A stretch of DNA of 64,000 nt from Jatrophihabitans sp. (GTDB taxonomy: Bacteria; Actinomycetota; Actinomycetes; Mycobacteriales; Jatrophihabitantaceae), in assembly GCA_025963285.1 (NCBI GenBank), contig JAOPUX010000054.1, positions 1-64,000 on the forward strand, written 5' to 3'. The first letter of the stretch is position 1. The number at the start of each line of letters is the position of its first letter. The position numbers were made by a program, and so were the translations under genes. The notes beneath the pieces are model-generated. The model did not search any database. It saw only the letters and a list, made by a program, of their open reading frames with translations, and was not told the DNA's origin. Shown one piece after another: positions 56,254 to 64,000 of the stretch.

Positions 56254-57150
56254 TCAGATCACGCGGCTGCGCACCCGGTCCATCACGGCCGGACTCACGG
56301 CGTCGGTGGCCGCGAGTAACTGGCTGAACACCGGCCGCAGGCGCCGCGGACGGCAGACCACGGCGTCGGCGATCGTCTGGGCGGCCTGCTCAGCGGAGAG
56401 TGCAGGCATCCGGCGGTAGGCCTTCGTCGGGGCGATCATCGGCGTACGCACCAGCGGCATCCGGATCGTCGTGAAGACGATGCCATCGTCGACCACCTCA
56501 CCCTGCACGCAGTCCGACCAAGCCTCGAGGGCAGCTTTGGACGCCGTATATCCAGAGAAGCGAGCGGGGCGGACCTGCACCGACCAGGTCGAGATGTTGA
56601 TGATCTGGCCGGTCTCGCGCTCCCGCATCGAGGGTAGGAAGCCCATGATCAGGCGGATGGCGGCAAAGTAGTTGAGCTGCATCGGCCGCTCGAAGTCGTG
56701 GAACCGGTCGTGGCTGTGCTCGACCTTGCGGCGGATCGAACGGCCGGCGTTGTTCACCAGCACGTCGACGTGGCCGTGCTGATCGAGGACCTTGGCCACC
56801 AGCGCGTCGAGCTCGTCGAAGTCGGTGAGATCGGTCGGGTAGCTGAACGCGGTGCCGCCGGCCGCCACGATCCCTTCCCGGACGGTCTCGAGCTCATCGG
56901 CGCCGCGAGCCACCAGCAGCACGGTCGCCCCTGCCGCACCGAGCTGGATCGCTGCCGCCCTGCCGATCCCCGACGACGATCCCGTGATCATGATGACCCT
57001 GCCCGTGGCCGCCTTCTCCAGCGTGGCCGCCGGACCGGAGCCGCCCAGCCAGTGCTGCCGGCCGGTGATGCCGATCGGGGTGGCGCCGAGCCGGTTGCCG
57101 AACTGCACCGCATCCCGGACGAGCCGGGGGACGCCGACGCGCGGAGCCAC
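56254..57150 (-). CDS. Short-chain dehydrogenase with N-terminal extension
   Basis: 298 residues from GTG 57150, two bases after the Ddn-like gene stop; a longer frame overlaps that gene. Thr-Gly-Ser-Ser-Ser-Gly-Ile-Gly begins only at about 54, so it has a 50-residue N-terminal extension with basic and aromatic residues. Asn-Asn-Ala-Gly, Ser in Ile-Ser-Thr-Trp-Ser, and Tyr-Thr-Ala-Ser-Lys (about 195) complete the catalytic set. This extended layout is common in actinobacterial SDRs linked to fatty-acyl reductases. Substrate unknown. Confidence 0.82.
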   Translation of the reverse strand: MAPRVGVPRLVRDAVQFGNRLGATPIGITGRQHWLGGSGPAATLEKAATGRVIMITGSSSGIGRAAAIQLGAAGATVLLVARGADELETVREGIVAAGGTAFSYPTDLTDFDELDALVAKVLDQHGHVDVLVNNAGRSIRRKVEHSHDRFHDFERPMQLNYFAAIRLIMGFLPSMRERETGQIINISTWSVQVRPARFSGYTASKAALEAWSDCVQGEVVDDGIVFTTIRMPLVRTPMIAPTKAYRRMPALSAEQAAQTIADAVVCRPRRLRPVFSQLLAATDAVSPAVMDRVRSRVI

Positions 57151-57152
57151 CG

Positions 57153-57662
57153 TCAGCCCTTCGGGGTGAGCCGGAAGACACGGATCGAGCGATCCGTACG
57201 CGAGCGGTACTCGGTGTAGGTGCGGGTCGTCGCCGCCATGAGCGCGTAGCCGGCCTCGGCCTCGTCGCCGGTGAGCAGCTCCGCCCGCGAGGGCACGTCC
57301 TGCCCGCCGATCGTGACGATCACGTCCTCCGGGTGGGCGATCAGGTTGCCCGTCCACGCCGGGTGCCGGTCCTGCCCGAAGTTGCTGCCGACGACGATCA
57401 ACGAGTCACCGTCGCGCGAGTAGAGCAGCGGCGAGGTGCGGGCCAGCCCCGACTTCGCGCCCGTCGTGGTGAGCAGCATCGTCGGGGCGCCGATCGGTCC
57501 GAGCGCGGTGTACCTGCCCTTGCTCCGGATCAGCAGCTTGCGGTCCAGCGGCGTCATGGTCTTGATGAGCCACGAGCCGGGCTTCGTCGTCGAGAACGCG
57601 ACGAAGGGACCCCGCAGCCGCGAGTTCTCCGAGCCCCAGCGCACATCCGGGTATCCAGCCAT
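57153..57662 (-). CDS. F420-dependent nitroreductase-family protein (Ddn-like)
   Basis: 169 residues. The PF04075-type fold, with Leu-Leu-Thr-Thr-Thr-Gly-Ala-Lys-Ser-Gly (about 64-73), Gly-Ser-Asn-Phe-Gly (about 92) and His-Pro-Ala-Trp-Thr-Gly-Asn-Leu (about 100-107), the F420-binding signatures. Family members reduce quinones, nitro compounds or other substrates with F420H2. The next gene upstream is an F420-dependent LLM enzyme type, which supports F420 use in this organism. It has TAGAAC before the start. Substrate unknown. Confidence 0.85.
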   Translation of the reverse strand: MAGYPDVRWGSENSRLRGPFVAFSTTKPGSWLIKTMTPLDRKLLIRSKGRYTALGPIGAPTMLLTTTGAKSGLARTSPLLYSRDGDSLIVVGSNFGQDRHPAWTGNLIAHPEDVIVTIGGQDVPSRAELLTGDEAEAGYALMAATTRTYTEYRSRTDRSIRVFRLTPKG

Positions 57663-57689
57663 GCGCGTAGTTCTACACCGTTATGCCCG

Positions 57690-58562
57690 TCAGAACTTGG
57701 CGGCCACCGGGATGACCTGCTCGCCGAAGATCTCGAGCTGACGCAGGTCGGAGACATCCGGGATGCGGCCGTGCATGTGCTGGATGCCCAGCTCGTGCAG
57801 GGCGTGCAGCTCGTCGAGCTGCTGGCTGACCCGCTCACCGTTGGCCCCCACGTCAAGCGGCCCCATCACCGTCTTCTCGATGGCGTCGTAATCGGTACCG
57901 AGGTCGGCGCAGTGCTGGCGCAGCACGTCGAGCTTGTGCGGCAGCTCCGGGGAGTTGAAGAGGTTGCAGGCCTGCGCGTACTGCGCCACCATCCGCAGCG
58001 TCTTCTTCTCCCCCGCGCCGCCGATGAGGATCGGCGGATGCGGCTTGGTCAGCGCCTGGGGAGAGTTCAGGGTGCGGGCCAGCTGGTAGTGCTTGCCGTT
58101 GTAGGGGCCCTCGTCGTCGCTCCACATCTGCAGGCAGATCTGCAGCGCCTCCTCCAGCCGTTCGAAGCGCTCCGCCGTCGACGGGAACGGCAGGCCCAGG
58201 CCGAGGGACTCCTCCTCGTTCCAGGCAGCACCGATGCCGAGCATCGCGCGCCCACCGGAGAGGACGTCGACGCTGGTGATCGCCTTGGCCAGCAGTCCCG
58301 GCTCGCGGTAGACCACCGCGGTGACCCAGGCCAGCAGCTTGATCTTCGAGGTGACCCCGGCCAGGAAGCCGAGGGCGGTGTAGGCCTCGAGCATGTCGTT
58401 CTCCGGCGGTCCGACCATGTGGATCTGCCAGACGTGATCCATCACCGACAGCTTGCTGAAGCCGGCCTCCTCGGCCGCGGTGGCGATCTTCTTCAGATCG
58501 TCGCCCAGCGCGGACGGACCGCCGGGGAAGGTGAAGTCTGCAACGTGAACTCCGAGTTCCAT
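57690..58562 (-). CDS. LLM-class F420-dependent oxidoreductase
   Basis: 290 residues, TIM-barrel luciferase-like. It begins Met-Glu-Leu-Gly-Val-His-Val; the Gly-Gly-Arg-Ala-Met-Leu-Gly-Ile-Gly-Ala-Ala-Trp-Asn-Glu-Glu-Glu (about 105-120) signature, followed by Ala-Glu-Arg-Phe-Glu-Arg-Leu-Glu-Glu-Ala-Leu, is typical of the F420-dependent branch. TAGCGT stands 7 bases before the ATG, so it is leaderless. It probably transfers hydride between F420 and an unknown compound. A hairpin separates it from the cobalamin operon. Confidence 0.85.
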   Translation of the reverse strand: MELGVHVADFTFPGGPSALGDDLKKIATAAEEAGFSKLSVMDHVWQIHMVGPPENDMLEAYTALGFLAGVTSKIKLLAWVTAVVYREPGLLAKAITSVDVLSGGRAMLGIGAAWNEEESLGLGLPFPSTAERFERLEEALQICLQMWSDDEGPYNGKHYQLARTLNSPQALTKPHPPILIGGAGEKKTLRMVAQYAQACNLFNSPELPHKLDVLRQHCADLGTDYDAIEKTVMGPLDVGANGERVSQQLDELHALHELGIQHMHGRIPDVSDLRQLEIFGEQVIPVAAKF

Positions 58563-58595
58563 GATCTCGACGCTAGCGGGTCGGTGGTGACGCAG

Positions 58596-58616
58596 CCAGG
58601 GAGCGACTCTCCCTGG
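58596..58616. terminator. Hairpin after cobS
   Basis: CCAGGGAG (58596-58603) and CTCCCTGG (58609-58616) with loop CGACT, 7 bases past the cobS stop. It probably ends the leftward cobalamin operon; no T-run. Confidence 0.6.
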
Positions 58617-58623
58617 TTGACGA

Positions 58624-59379
58624 TCAGGTGGCCAGCGCCAGCCCCACCAGGGTGGCCGCAGTGCCGAGCTCGACGAGCGCCCCGAAGACGTCCCCGGTCA
58701 CCCCGCCCAGGCGACGGGTGGTGTGCACGCGGAATGCCCAGGCGAGCACGAGGGCGACGCCCTGAGCGACCAGCCAACGCCACGCTGCGATGTCGCATGC
58801 CTCGGCCAGCCCGGCGCCGAGGGCTAGTACGCCCGCGGTCTGCAGCACCGCCACAGCCGGCTCGACCGACCCGGCCACCAGCGCCCCGAAGCCCCCCGGT
58901 CGCGCGGAGGGCACGCCCTTGAGGGCAGCGTGCAGCACCGTCACCCGTCCAGTGGCAGCAGCGACGGTCAGCGCCGCGAGGCCGTGCCACTGGCTCCCGG
59001 TGAACGTGACCAGCGCAGCGGCGTCCAGCCCCACCACGAAGACGACCGACAGCACCCCGAACGGGCCGATGTCGGACTGCCGCATGATCTCCAGCGCCCG
59101 CTCTGCCGGGGCGCGGCTGCCCAGGCCGTCAGCGGTGTCGGCCAGTCCGTCCAGGTGCAGGCCCCGGGTGAGTAGCGCAAGGGCCGCGAGGCCCAGCAAC
59201 GCCGCCACCAGCCCGGCGCCCGCGTTCATGCCCAGCGCGGCCGCCAGTGGCAGGCCCGCAAGCGCGCCGAGGCCGGCCCCCACCAGCGGCAGCCAGAGCA
59301 GGGTGGCTGCGTCGGCGGGCGCCACCTGCTCCCCGACCGGCAGCAGGCTGAAGGTGCTGACCGCGGTCCGCAGACTCAT
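58624..59379 (-). CDS. cobS: Adenosylcobinamide-GDP ribazoletransferase (cobalamin synthase)
   Basis: 251 residues with about six hydrophobic helices. Gly-Leu-His-Leu-Asp-Gly-Leu-Ala-Asp-Thr-Ala-Asp-Gly-Leu (about 71-84) provides the metal-binding Asp residues, and Arg-Ala-Leu-Glu-Ile-Met-Arg (about 93-99) with Asp-Ile-Gly-Pro-Phe-Gly is the second signature. It joins alpha-ribazole phosphate to adenosylcobinamide-GDP in the membrane. It is the last gene of the operon and overlaps cobU by four bases. Confidence 0.93.
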   Translation of the reverse strand: MSLRTAVSTFSLLPVGEQVAPADAATLLWLPLVGAGLGALAGLPLAAALGMNAGAGLVAALLGLAALALLTRGLHLDGLADTADGLGSRAPAERALEIMRQSDIGPFGVLSVVFVVGLDAAALVTFTGSQWHGLAALTVAAATGRVTVLHAALKGVPSARPGGFGALVAGSVEPAVAVLQTAGVLALGAGLAEACDIAAWRWLVAQGVALVLAWAFRVHTTRRLGGVTGDVFGALVELGTAATLVGLALAT

Positions 59380-59900
59380 TTGAGACGCTGCGGCAGGCCG
59401 GCCACCACGAAGTACACCTCGTCGGCGGCAGCGGCCAGCCGCTGGTTCAGGGTGCCCAGGGTGTCGCGGAAGAGCCGGCCCGACGCGCTCTCGGGCACGA
59501 TCCCGCCGCCGACCTCGTCACTGACGGCCACGACCCGCCGGCCCGACTGCGTCCACGCGGCGACGAGACGGTCGATGGCCGCCGCGAGCGCCGCCCCGTC
59601 CGTGGCGCCGCTCCAACTGTCGCAGTCGTCCATGGCGCGGGTCAGCCAGCTGGTGACGCTGTCGAGCAGCGCCGGCGGAGCGGCCTCGGCGAGCTCGGCA
59701 GCGATGTCGCCCGTCTCCACCGTCCGCCACGTCGCCGGGCGGCGCAGCCGGTGCAGCGCTACCCGCGCGGCCCACTCGGGGTCGTCGTCCGGGACGGCCG
59801 CGGCGGCTAGATAGTCCACCGACGGCTCGCGCTCGAGCAGCGACTCGGCGAAGGCGGACTTGCCCGACCGCGCCCCGCCGAGCACCAGGACCCTGCTCAC
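59376..59900 (-). CDS. cobU: Adenosylcobinamide kinase / adenosylcobinamide-phosphate guanylyltransferase
   Basis: 174 residues. Walker A Gly-Gly-Ala-Arg-Ser-Gly-Lys-Ser (about 8-15), and the guanylylated His region is Val-Ala-Leu-His-Arg-Leu-Arg-Arg-Pro. Asp-Glu-Val-Gly-Gly-Gly-Ile-Val-Pro (about 127-135) is the usual signature. It phosphorylates cobinamide and attaches GMP. The GTG overlaps the TGA of a 12-codon mini-ORF (59897-59932), which overlaps the stop of bluB-cobT. Confidence 0.93.
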   Translation of the reverse strand: MSRVLVLGGARSGKSAFAESLLEREPSVDYLAAAAVPDDDPEWAARVALHRLRRPATWRTVETGDIAAELAEAAPPALLDSVTSWLTRAMDDCDSWSGATDGAALAAAIDRLVAAWTQSGRRVVAVSDEVGGGIVPESASGRLFRDTLGTLNQRLAAAADEVYFVVAGLPQRLK

Positions 59901-59932
59901 GGCCGCCCATTCGCTAACCAGATGTCGCTCAT
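59897..59932 (-). CDS. Twelve-codon junction mini-ORF MSDIWLANGRP between bluB-cobT and cobU
   Basis: ATG at 59932 overlaps the bluB-cobT stop (ATGA) and its TGA overlaps the cobU GTG (GTGA). It has the same length (12 codons) as the mini-ORF at 30696-30731 and shares Met-Ser-Asp-x-x-Leu-Ala-Asn. Encoded by junction repeat copy 3. It probably preserves coupling; a peptide function is not shown. Confidence 0.4.
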   Translation of the reverse strand: MSDIWLANGRP

Positions 59933-59933
59933 G
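59908..59933. repeat. Junction repeat copy 3 (bluB-cobT/cobU)
   Basis: Plus-strand CATTCGCTAACCAG then ATGTCGCTCATG; three differences from copy 1. The conserved ends are CATTCGCTA and GTCGCTCATG. Confidence 0.85.
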
Positions 59934-61650
59934 CGCCGTCCTTGTCCGTCACTCCCGCACTGTCGAAGGTCGCCACCTCACGGAGGATCCGCACCGCCGC
60001 CTGGACTAGCGGCAGTGAGAGCGCCGCGCCGGACCCCTCGCCCAGCCGCAGGTCGAGGTCGACCAGCGGGCGCAGCCCGAGGTAGGCCAGCGCACGGGTG
60101 GCACCCGGCTCGGCGGAGCGATGCCCGGCGATCATGGCCCCGACGCTGTCCGGGGCCAGGGCGGTGGCCACCAGCGCAGCCGAGCAGGCGATCACGCCGT
60201 CGAGCACCACCGGGGTGCGCAGCGCTGCGGCACCGAGCAGGAAGCCGGCCAGCGCCGCGTGCTCCAGCCCGCCGACTGCTGCGAGCACCCCGACCGGGTC
60301 CGCGGCGTCGGGCTGGTGCAGGGCCAGCGCCCGCTCGATCACCTCGATCTTGCGGGCCAGCGTCTCGTCGTCGATACCCGTGCCGCGACCGGTGATCTCG
60401 GCAGGCGAGGCGCCGGTGAAGGCCGCGATCAGCGCAGCCGAGGCGGTGGTGTTGGCGATGCCCATGTCGCCGGTGAGCAGGCAGCGGTTCCCGGCCGCCA
60501 CGAGATCACGGGCCAGTTCGATACCCACCTCGATCGCGGCACGGGCCTGCTCGCGGGTCATCGCGGGCTCGACGGTCATGTCGGCGGTGCCGAGGCGGAC
60601 CTTGCGGGGCAGCAGCCCCGGCACCGGGTCGAGCTGCATGGCCACGCCGATGTCGACGACCACGACCTCCGCACCGGCCTGCGCGGCGACGGCGTTGATC
60701 ACGGCACCGCCGCCGAGGAAGTTCGCGACCATCTGCCCGGTGACCTCCTGCGGCCACGGGGTCACGCCCTGCGCGTAGACGCCGTGATCGGCGGCGAAGA
60801 CGGCCACCACCGCGGGCTCCGGCATCGGCGGCGGGCAGGCCCCGGCCAGTCCGGCCAGCTGCACCGAGACGTCCTCCAGCACCCCGAGCGAGCCGCGGGG
60901 CTTGGTCAGCAGGTCCTGCCGGGCGCGCGCCGCGGCGAGAGCCGCCTCGTCCAGCGGGGTGATTGCCGCGATGGTGTCCTCGAGCATGGTGACGGGCTCC
61001 TCTCCGGGCAGGCCGTGGCTGCCCCAGCTCTCCTGGTGCACCGCCCAGGTGAGCGGGCGGCGGCTGGCCCAGCCGGCCAGTGCCAGCTCCGGGGCGCCGG
61101 GGAACTGCTCCACGTGCCCCAGGCAGAGGTAGGCGACGATCTCGACGTGCGGCGGCAGGCCGAGCTCGGCGGCCAGCTCCCGCTCGTCGAAGAAGCTCAC
61201 CCAGCCGATGCCCAGCCCCTCGCCGCGGGCGGCCAGCCAGAGGTTCTGCACCGCGCAGGCCGTGGAGAACGACGCCATCTTCGGCTGCGTCTGCCTGCCG
61301 AGCACGTGCCGCCCGCCGCGGGTGGCGTCGCTGGTGACGACGATGTTCACCGGGGTGTCCAGGATCGCCTCGACCTTGAGGTTGGCGAAGGCACTCGCCC
61401 GGGCCGCCGGCAGTGACGCCGCGTAGTCGTTGCGCGCGCGCTGCACGATCGCCTGCACCCGGGTGCGCACGCCGAGGTCGCGGATCACGATGAAGTCCCA
61501 CGGTTGGGAGAAGCCGACGCTCGGAGCCTGATGCGCGGCCTGCAGCACTCGGATGAGGGCCGCGTCGTCCACCGGCTCCAGGGTGAAGCCGGTCCGGACG
61601 TCACGGCGCTGCGCGATCGCCCCGTAGAGCGACATCGGGTCGAGGTCCAT
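59929..61650 (-). CDS. BluB-CobT fusion: DMB synthase plus DMB phosphoribosyltransferase
   Basis: 573 residues. Residues 1-215 are BluB: Arg-Arg-Asp-Val-Arg-Thr-Gly-Phe (about 15-22) with the key Asp, Ser-Val-Gly-Phe-Ser-Gln-Pro-Trp-Asp (about 44-52), and Ala-Val-Gln-Asn-Leu-Trp-Leu-Ala-Ala; it breaks down FMNH2 to 5,6-dimethylbenzimidazole (DMB). After a linker, about 225-573 are CobT: Lys-Pro-Arg-Gly-Ser-Leu-Gly, Ala-Asp-His-Gly-Val-Tyr-Ala-Gln-Gly-Val, Gly-Asp-Met-Gly-Ile-Ala-Asn-Thr-Thr, and Gly-Glu-Gly-Ser-Gly-Ala with the catalytic Glu; it makes alpha-ribazole phosphate from DMB. Product and user of DMB are one chain. The start overlaps the CobC stop (ATGA). Confidence 0.88.
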   Translation of the reverse strand: MDLDPMSLYGAIAQRRDVRTGFTLEPVDDAALIRVLQAAHQAPSVGFSQPWDFIVIRDLGVRTRVQAIVQRARNDYAASLPAARASAFANLKVEAILDTPVNIVVTSDATRGGRHVLGRQTQPKMASFSTACAVQNLWLAARGEGLGIGWVSFFDERELAAELGLPPHVEIVAYLCLGHVEQFPGAPELALAGWASRRPLTWAVHQESWGSHGLPGEEPVTMLEDTIAAITPLDEAALAAARARQDLLTKPRGSLGVLEDVSVQLAGLAGACPPPMPEPAVVAVFAADHGVYAQGVTPWPQEVTGQMVANFLGGGAVINAVAAQAGAEVVVVDIGVAMQLDPVPGLLPRKVRLGTADMTVEPAMTREQARAAIEVGIELARDLVAAGNRCLLTGDMGIANTTASAALIAAFTGASPAEITGRGTGIDDETLARKIEVIERALALHQPDAADPVGVLAAVGGLEHAALAGFLLGAAALRTPVVLDGVIACSAALVATALAPDSVGAMIAGHRSAEPGATRALAYLGLRPLVDLDLRLGEGSGAALSLPLVQAAVRILREVATFDSAGVTDKDGA

Positions 61651-62669
61651 CAGCTCTCCTCACTGACGACCGCCGCGAGCGCGGCGGTGAAGCGGTGGTT
61701 CGTGGCAGGGTCGCGGACCGCGACGCGGACCCAGTCCCCCGACAGCCCCGGAAAGGTCTCGCCCCGCCGGACGGCGAAGCCATGATCGTGCAGCCGCTCG
61801 CGAACGCCGGGGCGTCCGGTGTCCAGCAGCAGGAACGACGCCCGCCCGCCGGGCACGACCCGCACACCCGGCAGGGCAGCCAGCTCGGCCGCCAACCCGG
61901 ATCGGTCGGTCTCCAGCTTCCTCGCCCACGCGTCGGCCTCGGCCACCGCCGCCGGCCGGCTGACCGCCACGCAGGCCGCGAGCGCCGGCGCGCTGACCGG
62001 CCAGGCGTGCTGCACCGAGCGCAGCGCGTCGATCACGTCCGCCGCGGCGAGCACGTAGCCCACCCGCAGGCCGGCCAGCCCCCACGTCTTCGTGAGGCTG
62101 CGGATCACGATCAGGCCGGCGAGGTCGCCGTCGGCCAGGGACTCGGGCTCGCCCGGCACGCAGTCGGCGAAGGCCTCGTCGACCACGACCAGCCGGTCGT
62201 CACGCCGCAGGCCGCGCAGCACCGCGGCCGGGTGCAGCACCGAGGTCGGGTTCGTCGGGTTGCCGACGACCACAAGCTCAGCCGCCGGATCGACGAGCCT
62301 CGGGTCGAGCACGAACGGCCACTCCAGCAGCAGCCGCTCCACCCGGTGGCCCGCCACCCGCAGTGCCACCTCCGGCTCGGTGAACTGCGGGTGCACCACC
62401 AGCGCCGACCTGCCGGCGAAGGCGCGGGCAATCAGCACGAAGGCCTCGGCGGCGCCAGCCGTCAGGAGTACCTCGTCGGTGCGCCGGCCGTGACGCCGCG
62501 CGACCGCGCGCAGCGCCTCGGCCTGGTCGGGGTAGCGCGCCAGGTCCGCCGCGGCGATCTCCTCGCGCAGCCAGGCCGGCGGGGTGCCGGCACGCACGTT
62601 CACGGCCAGGTCGACGAGCCCGGGCAGGGCGTCACGATCACCGTGATGGCCGAGCAGCTCGTCGATCAT
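61650..62669 (-). CDS. cobC: CobC/CobD-type PLP enzyme (histidinol-phosphate aminotransferase-like)
   Basis: 339 residues from ATG 62669, which overlaps the cobB stop (ATGA); a longer frame to 63011 covers cobB. Fold-type I PLP: Asn-Pro-Thr-Asn-Pro-Thr (about 138), Val-Val-Val-Asp-Glu-Ala-Phe (about 167-173) and the Schiff-base Lys in Ser-Leu-Thr-Lys-Thr-Trp-Gly (about 199). Members either decarboxylate threonine phosphate to aminopropanol phosphate (CobD) or do a related step (CobC). Here it supplies the aminopropanol linker of cobalamin. Which of the two names applies is not decided by sequence. Confidence 0.85.
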   Translation of the reverse strand: MIDELLGHHGDRDALPGLVDLAVNVRAGTPPAWLREEIAAADLARYPDQAEALRAVARRHGRRTDEVLLTAGAAEAFVLIARAFAGRSALVVHPQFTEPEVALRVAGHRVERLLLEWPFVLDPRLVDPAAELVVVGNPTNPTSVLHPAAVLRGLRRDDRLVVVDEAFADCVPGEPESLADGDLAGLIVIRSLTKTWGLAGLRVGYVLAAADVIDALRSVQHAWPVSAPALAACVAVSRPAAVAEADAWARKLETDRSGLAAELAALPGVRVVPGGRASFLLLDTGRPGVRERLHDHGFAVRRGETFPGLSGDWVRVAVRDPATNHRFTAALAAVVSEES

Positions 62670-64000
62670 GCCGGCACCGTGGCCGCGACGAAGCGCTCGG
62701 CCATGCCGGGATTGCCCGCCCAGTGCAGGTGCAGGTACGACGCGTGCACCCCGCTGGCGACAGCACCGTCGTCCACCGCGCCCGCGGGGCCCTGCCACCT
62801 CCACGCCGGCGCCTGGGCCGGCGTGCAGCTCGTGCGGTGGAACTCGTGGCCGCGGACCCGCGTGCCCGCTGCGGCCAGCACGGAGTCGGAGGTGGCGACG
62901 GCCTCGCGATAGCCCAGCGACAGGCGGGGCGTCATCTGGGCCTCGACGTCGAGGACACCACACATCGGCCGGCCGTCCAGGCTGCGGGCCAGGTAGAGCA
63001 GCCCGGCGCACTCAGCCGCGACCGGGGCACCGCTCGCGGCCAGCGCGCTGATCGACCTGCGCAGCGGCACGTTGGCCGAGAGCTCGTCGGCATGCACCTC
63101 GGGGAAGCCGCCGCCGATCACCAGTCCAGCCGTGCCGGCGGGCAGTGCCTCGTCGCGGAGCGGGTCGACGGTGACGACCTCGGCGCCGGCGGCCGAGAGC
63201 AGCTCGGCCTGCTCGGCATACCCGAACGTGAACGCCGCGCCGCCGGCCACGGCGATCAGGGTCCGCCGGGTGGCCGGTCTCTCGGCCGCCGCGGGCGTCT
63301 CTAGCGCCGGCGCGGTGGCTGCCAGCTGCTCGATCGCGGCCAGGTCGACGCTCGCCCCGACGACGTCGGCCAGTACCGCCACCGTTGCTGTCGCCTCAGC
63401 GGTTCGCTCCGCCGCGGGGATCAACCCGAGGTGCCTCGACGGCACGGCCAGCGCCTCCTGCCGGTAGACGGCGCCGAGCACCGGCACCCCCACCGACTCG
63501 ACCGCCTCGCGCAGGATCTGCTCGTGGCGCGGCGTGCCGACCCGGTTGAAGATCACGCCGCCGATCCGGATCGCCGGGTCGAAGGTGGCGAACCCGTGTA
63601 CCAGCGCCGCCACCGAACGCCCCACGCCGGAACCGTCGACGACCAGGATCACCGGGGCCTGCAGCAGGCGCGCGATATGCGCGGTGGAGGCGTACTCACC
63701 GAGCCCGGTCGCCCCGTCGAAGAGGCCCATGACACCCTCGACGATCGCGAGGTCGGCGGTGGTCGGCGTCGTGGCCCCGTGCACGAAGAGCGGCACGATC
63801 CGCTCCTCGCCCACCAGCCAGGGGTCCAGGTTGCGACCGGGCCGGCCGGCAGCCAGCCCGTGGTAGCCGGGGTCGATGTAATCCGGCCCCACCTTGTGCG
63901 GCGACACCGTGCGCCCGCGAGCCCGGAAGGCGCCGAGCAGGCCCGTCGCTATCGAGGTCTTGCCCTGACCGCTCGCCGCCGCCGCGATCACGACCCGCGG
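62666..64000 (-). CDS. cobB: Cobyrinate a,c-diamide synthase (5' partial, start beyond the window)
   Basis: At least 445 residues, running off the right edge. Ala-Ala-Ser-Gly-Gln-Gly-Lys-Thr-Ser is the ATP loop, Gly-Pro-Asp-Tyr-Ile-Asp-Pro-Gly-Tyr-His (about 36-45 of the visible part) the substrate motif, and Val-Ala-Ala-Glu-Cys-Ala-Gly-Leu-Leu-Tyr the nucleophile Cys of the class I glutamine amidotransferase domain; the C-terminal His motif follows. It amidates side chains a and c of cobyrinic acid. Upstream parts of the operon are outside the window. Confidence 0.93.
   Translation of the reverse strand, partial: PRVVIAAAASGQGKTSIATGLLGAFRARGRTVSPHKVGPDYIDPGYHGLAAGRPGRNLDPWLVGEERIVPLFVHGATTPTTADLAIVEGVMGLFDGATGLGEYASTAHIARLLQAPVILVVDGSGVGRSVAALVHGFATFDPAIRIGGVIFNRVGTPRHEQILREAVESVGVPVLGAVYRQEALAVPSRHLGLIPAAERTAEATATVAVLADVVGASVDLAAIEQLAATAPALETPAAAERPATRRTLIAVAGGAAFTFGYAEQAELLSAAGAEVVTVDPLRDEALPAGTAGLVIGGGFPEVHADELSANVPLRRSISALAASGAPVAAECAGLLYLARSLDGRPMCGVLDVEAQMTPRLSLGYREAVATSDSVLAAAGTRVRGHEFHRTSCTPAQAPAWRWQGPAGAVDDGAVASGVHASYLHLHWAGNPGMAERFVAATVPA

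Overview
This window is chromosomal DNA from a high-GC actinobacterium. Evidence: strongly GC-biased third codon positions, many genes that start 6-8 bases after a TANNNT element with no Shine-Dalgarno (leaderless), coenzyme F420-type enzymes, GatCAB-based glutaminyl-tRNA formation, and a gene backbone (tRNA-Gln/tRNA-Glu, gltX, FAH hydrolase, leuB, ilvBNC, gatCAB, ACT protein, ligA, MetE-like, mnmA, cysteine desulfurase, etfBA) in the same order as Mycobacterium tuberculosis Rv2992c to Rv3029c. I cannot name the genus.

Layout. 1-8.7 kb: mostly plus-strand genes: end of an MBG-domain surface protein, sulfotransferase-like protein, GMC oxidoreductase, amidase, secreted GH16 glucanase, patatin phospholipase, flippase-like membrane protein, VOC protein and PLP dehydratase. 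8.7-19.6 kb: two tRNAs, then lipid or steroid-type catabolism: an SCPx-thiolase/MaoC/SDR operon with a divergent AraC regulator, and an aldehyde dehydrogenase plus acyl-CoA dehydrogenase/racemase pair. A DUF559 nuclease-like gene sits in the middle, bracketed by two matching palindromes. 19.7-36 kb: gltX, FAH hydrolase, and branched-chain amino acid synthesis (cimA, leuB, ilvB-racemase-ilvN-ilvC, ilvD). cimA and ilvB each have a leader peptide and an attenuator. 36-45.8 kb: dehydrogenases, a lipoprotein, membrane proteins, gatCAB, an ACT protein and PAP2. 45.9-55.4 kb: ligA, MetE-like, cysteine desulfurase-mnmA (tRNA 2-thiouridine), MFS, a frameshifted SIMPL gene and etfBA. 55.5-64 kb: TetR, SDR, two F420-type oxidoreductases and the end of cobalamin synthesis (cobB, cobC, a bluB-cobT fusion, cobU, cobS).

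Three repeat systems stand out. (1) The DUF559 gene flanked by two 53-bp palindromes that are about 81% identical; two further hairpins (40.05 and 53.49 kb) have the same stem architecture. (2) A second hairpin family with TTGTGC in its arms, at 8.7, 19.66 and 29.04 kb. (3) A 26-bp sequence that occurs three times, always exactly at a stop/start overlap between co-transcribed genes. In two copies it forms a 12-codon mini-ORF coupling the neighbours; in the third it forms the start of gatA.

Many plausible open frames antisense to these genes were left out as GC-rich shadows.
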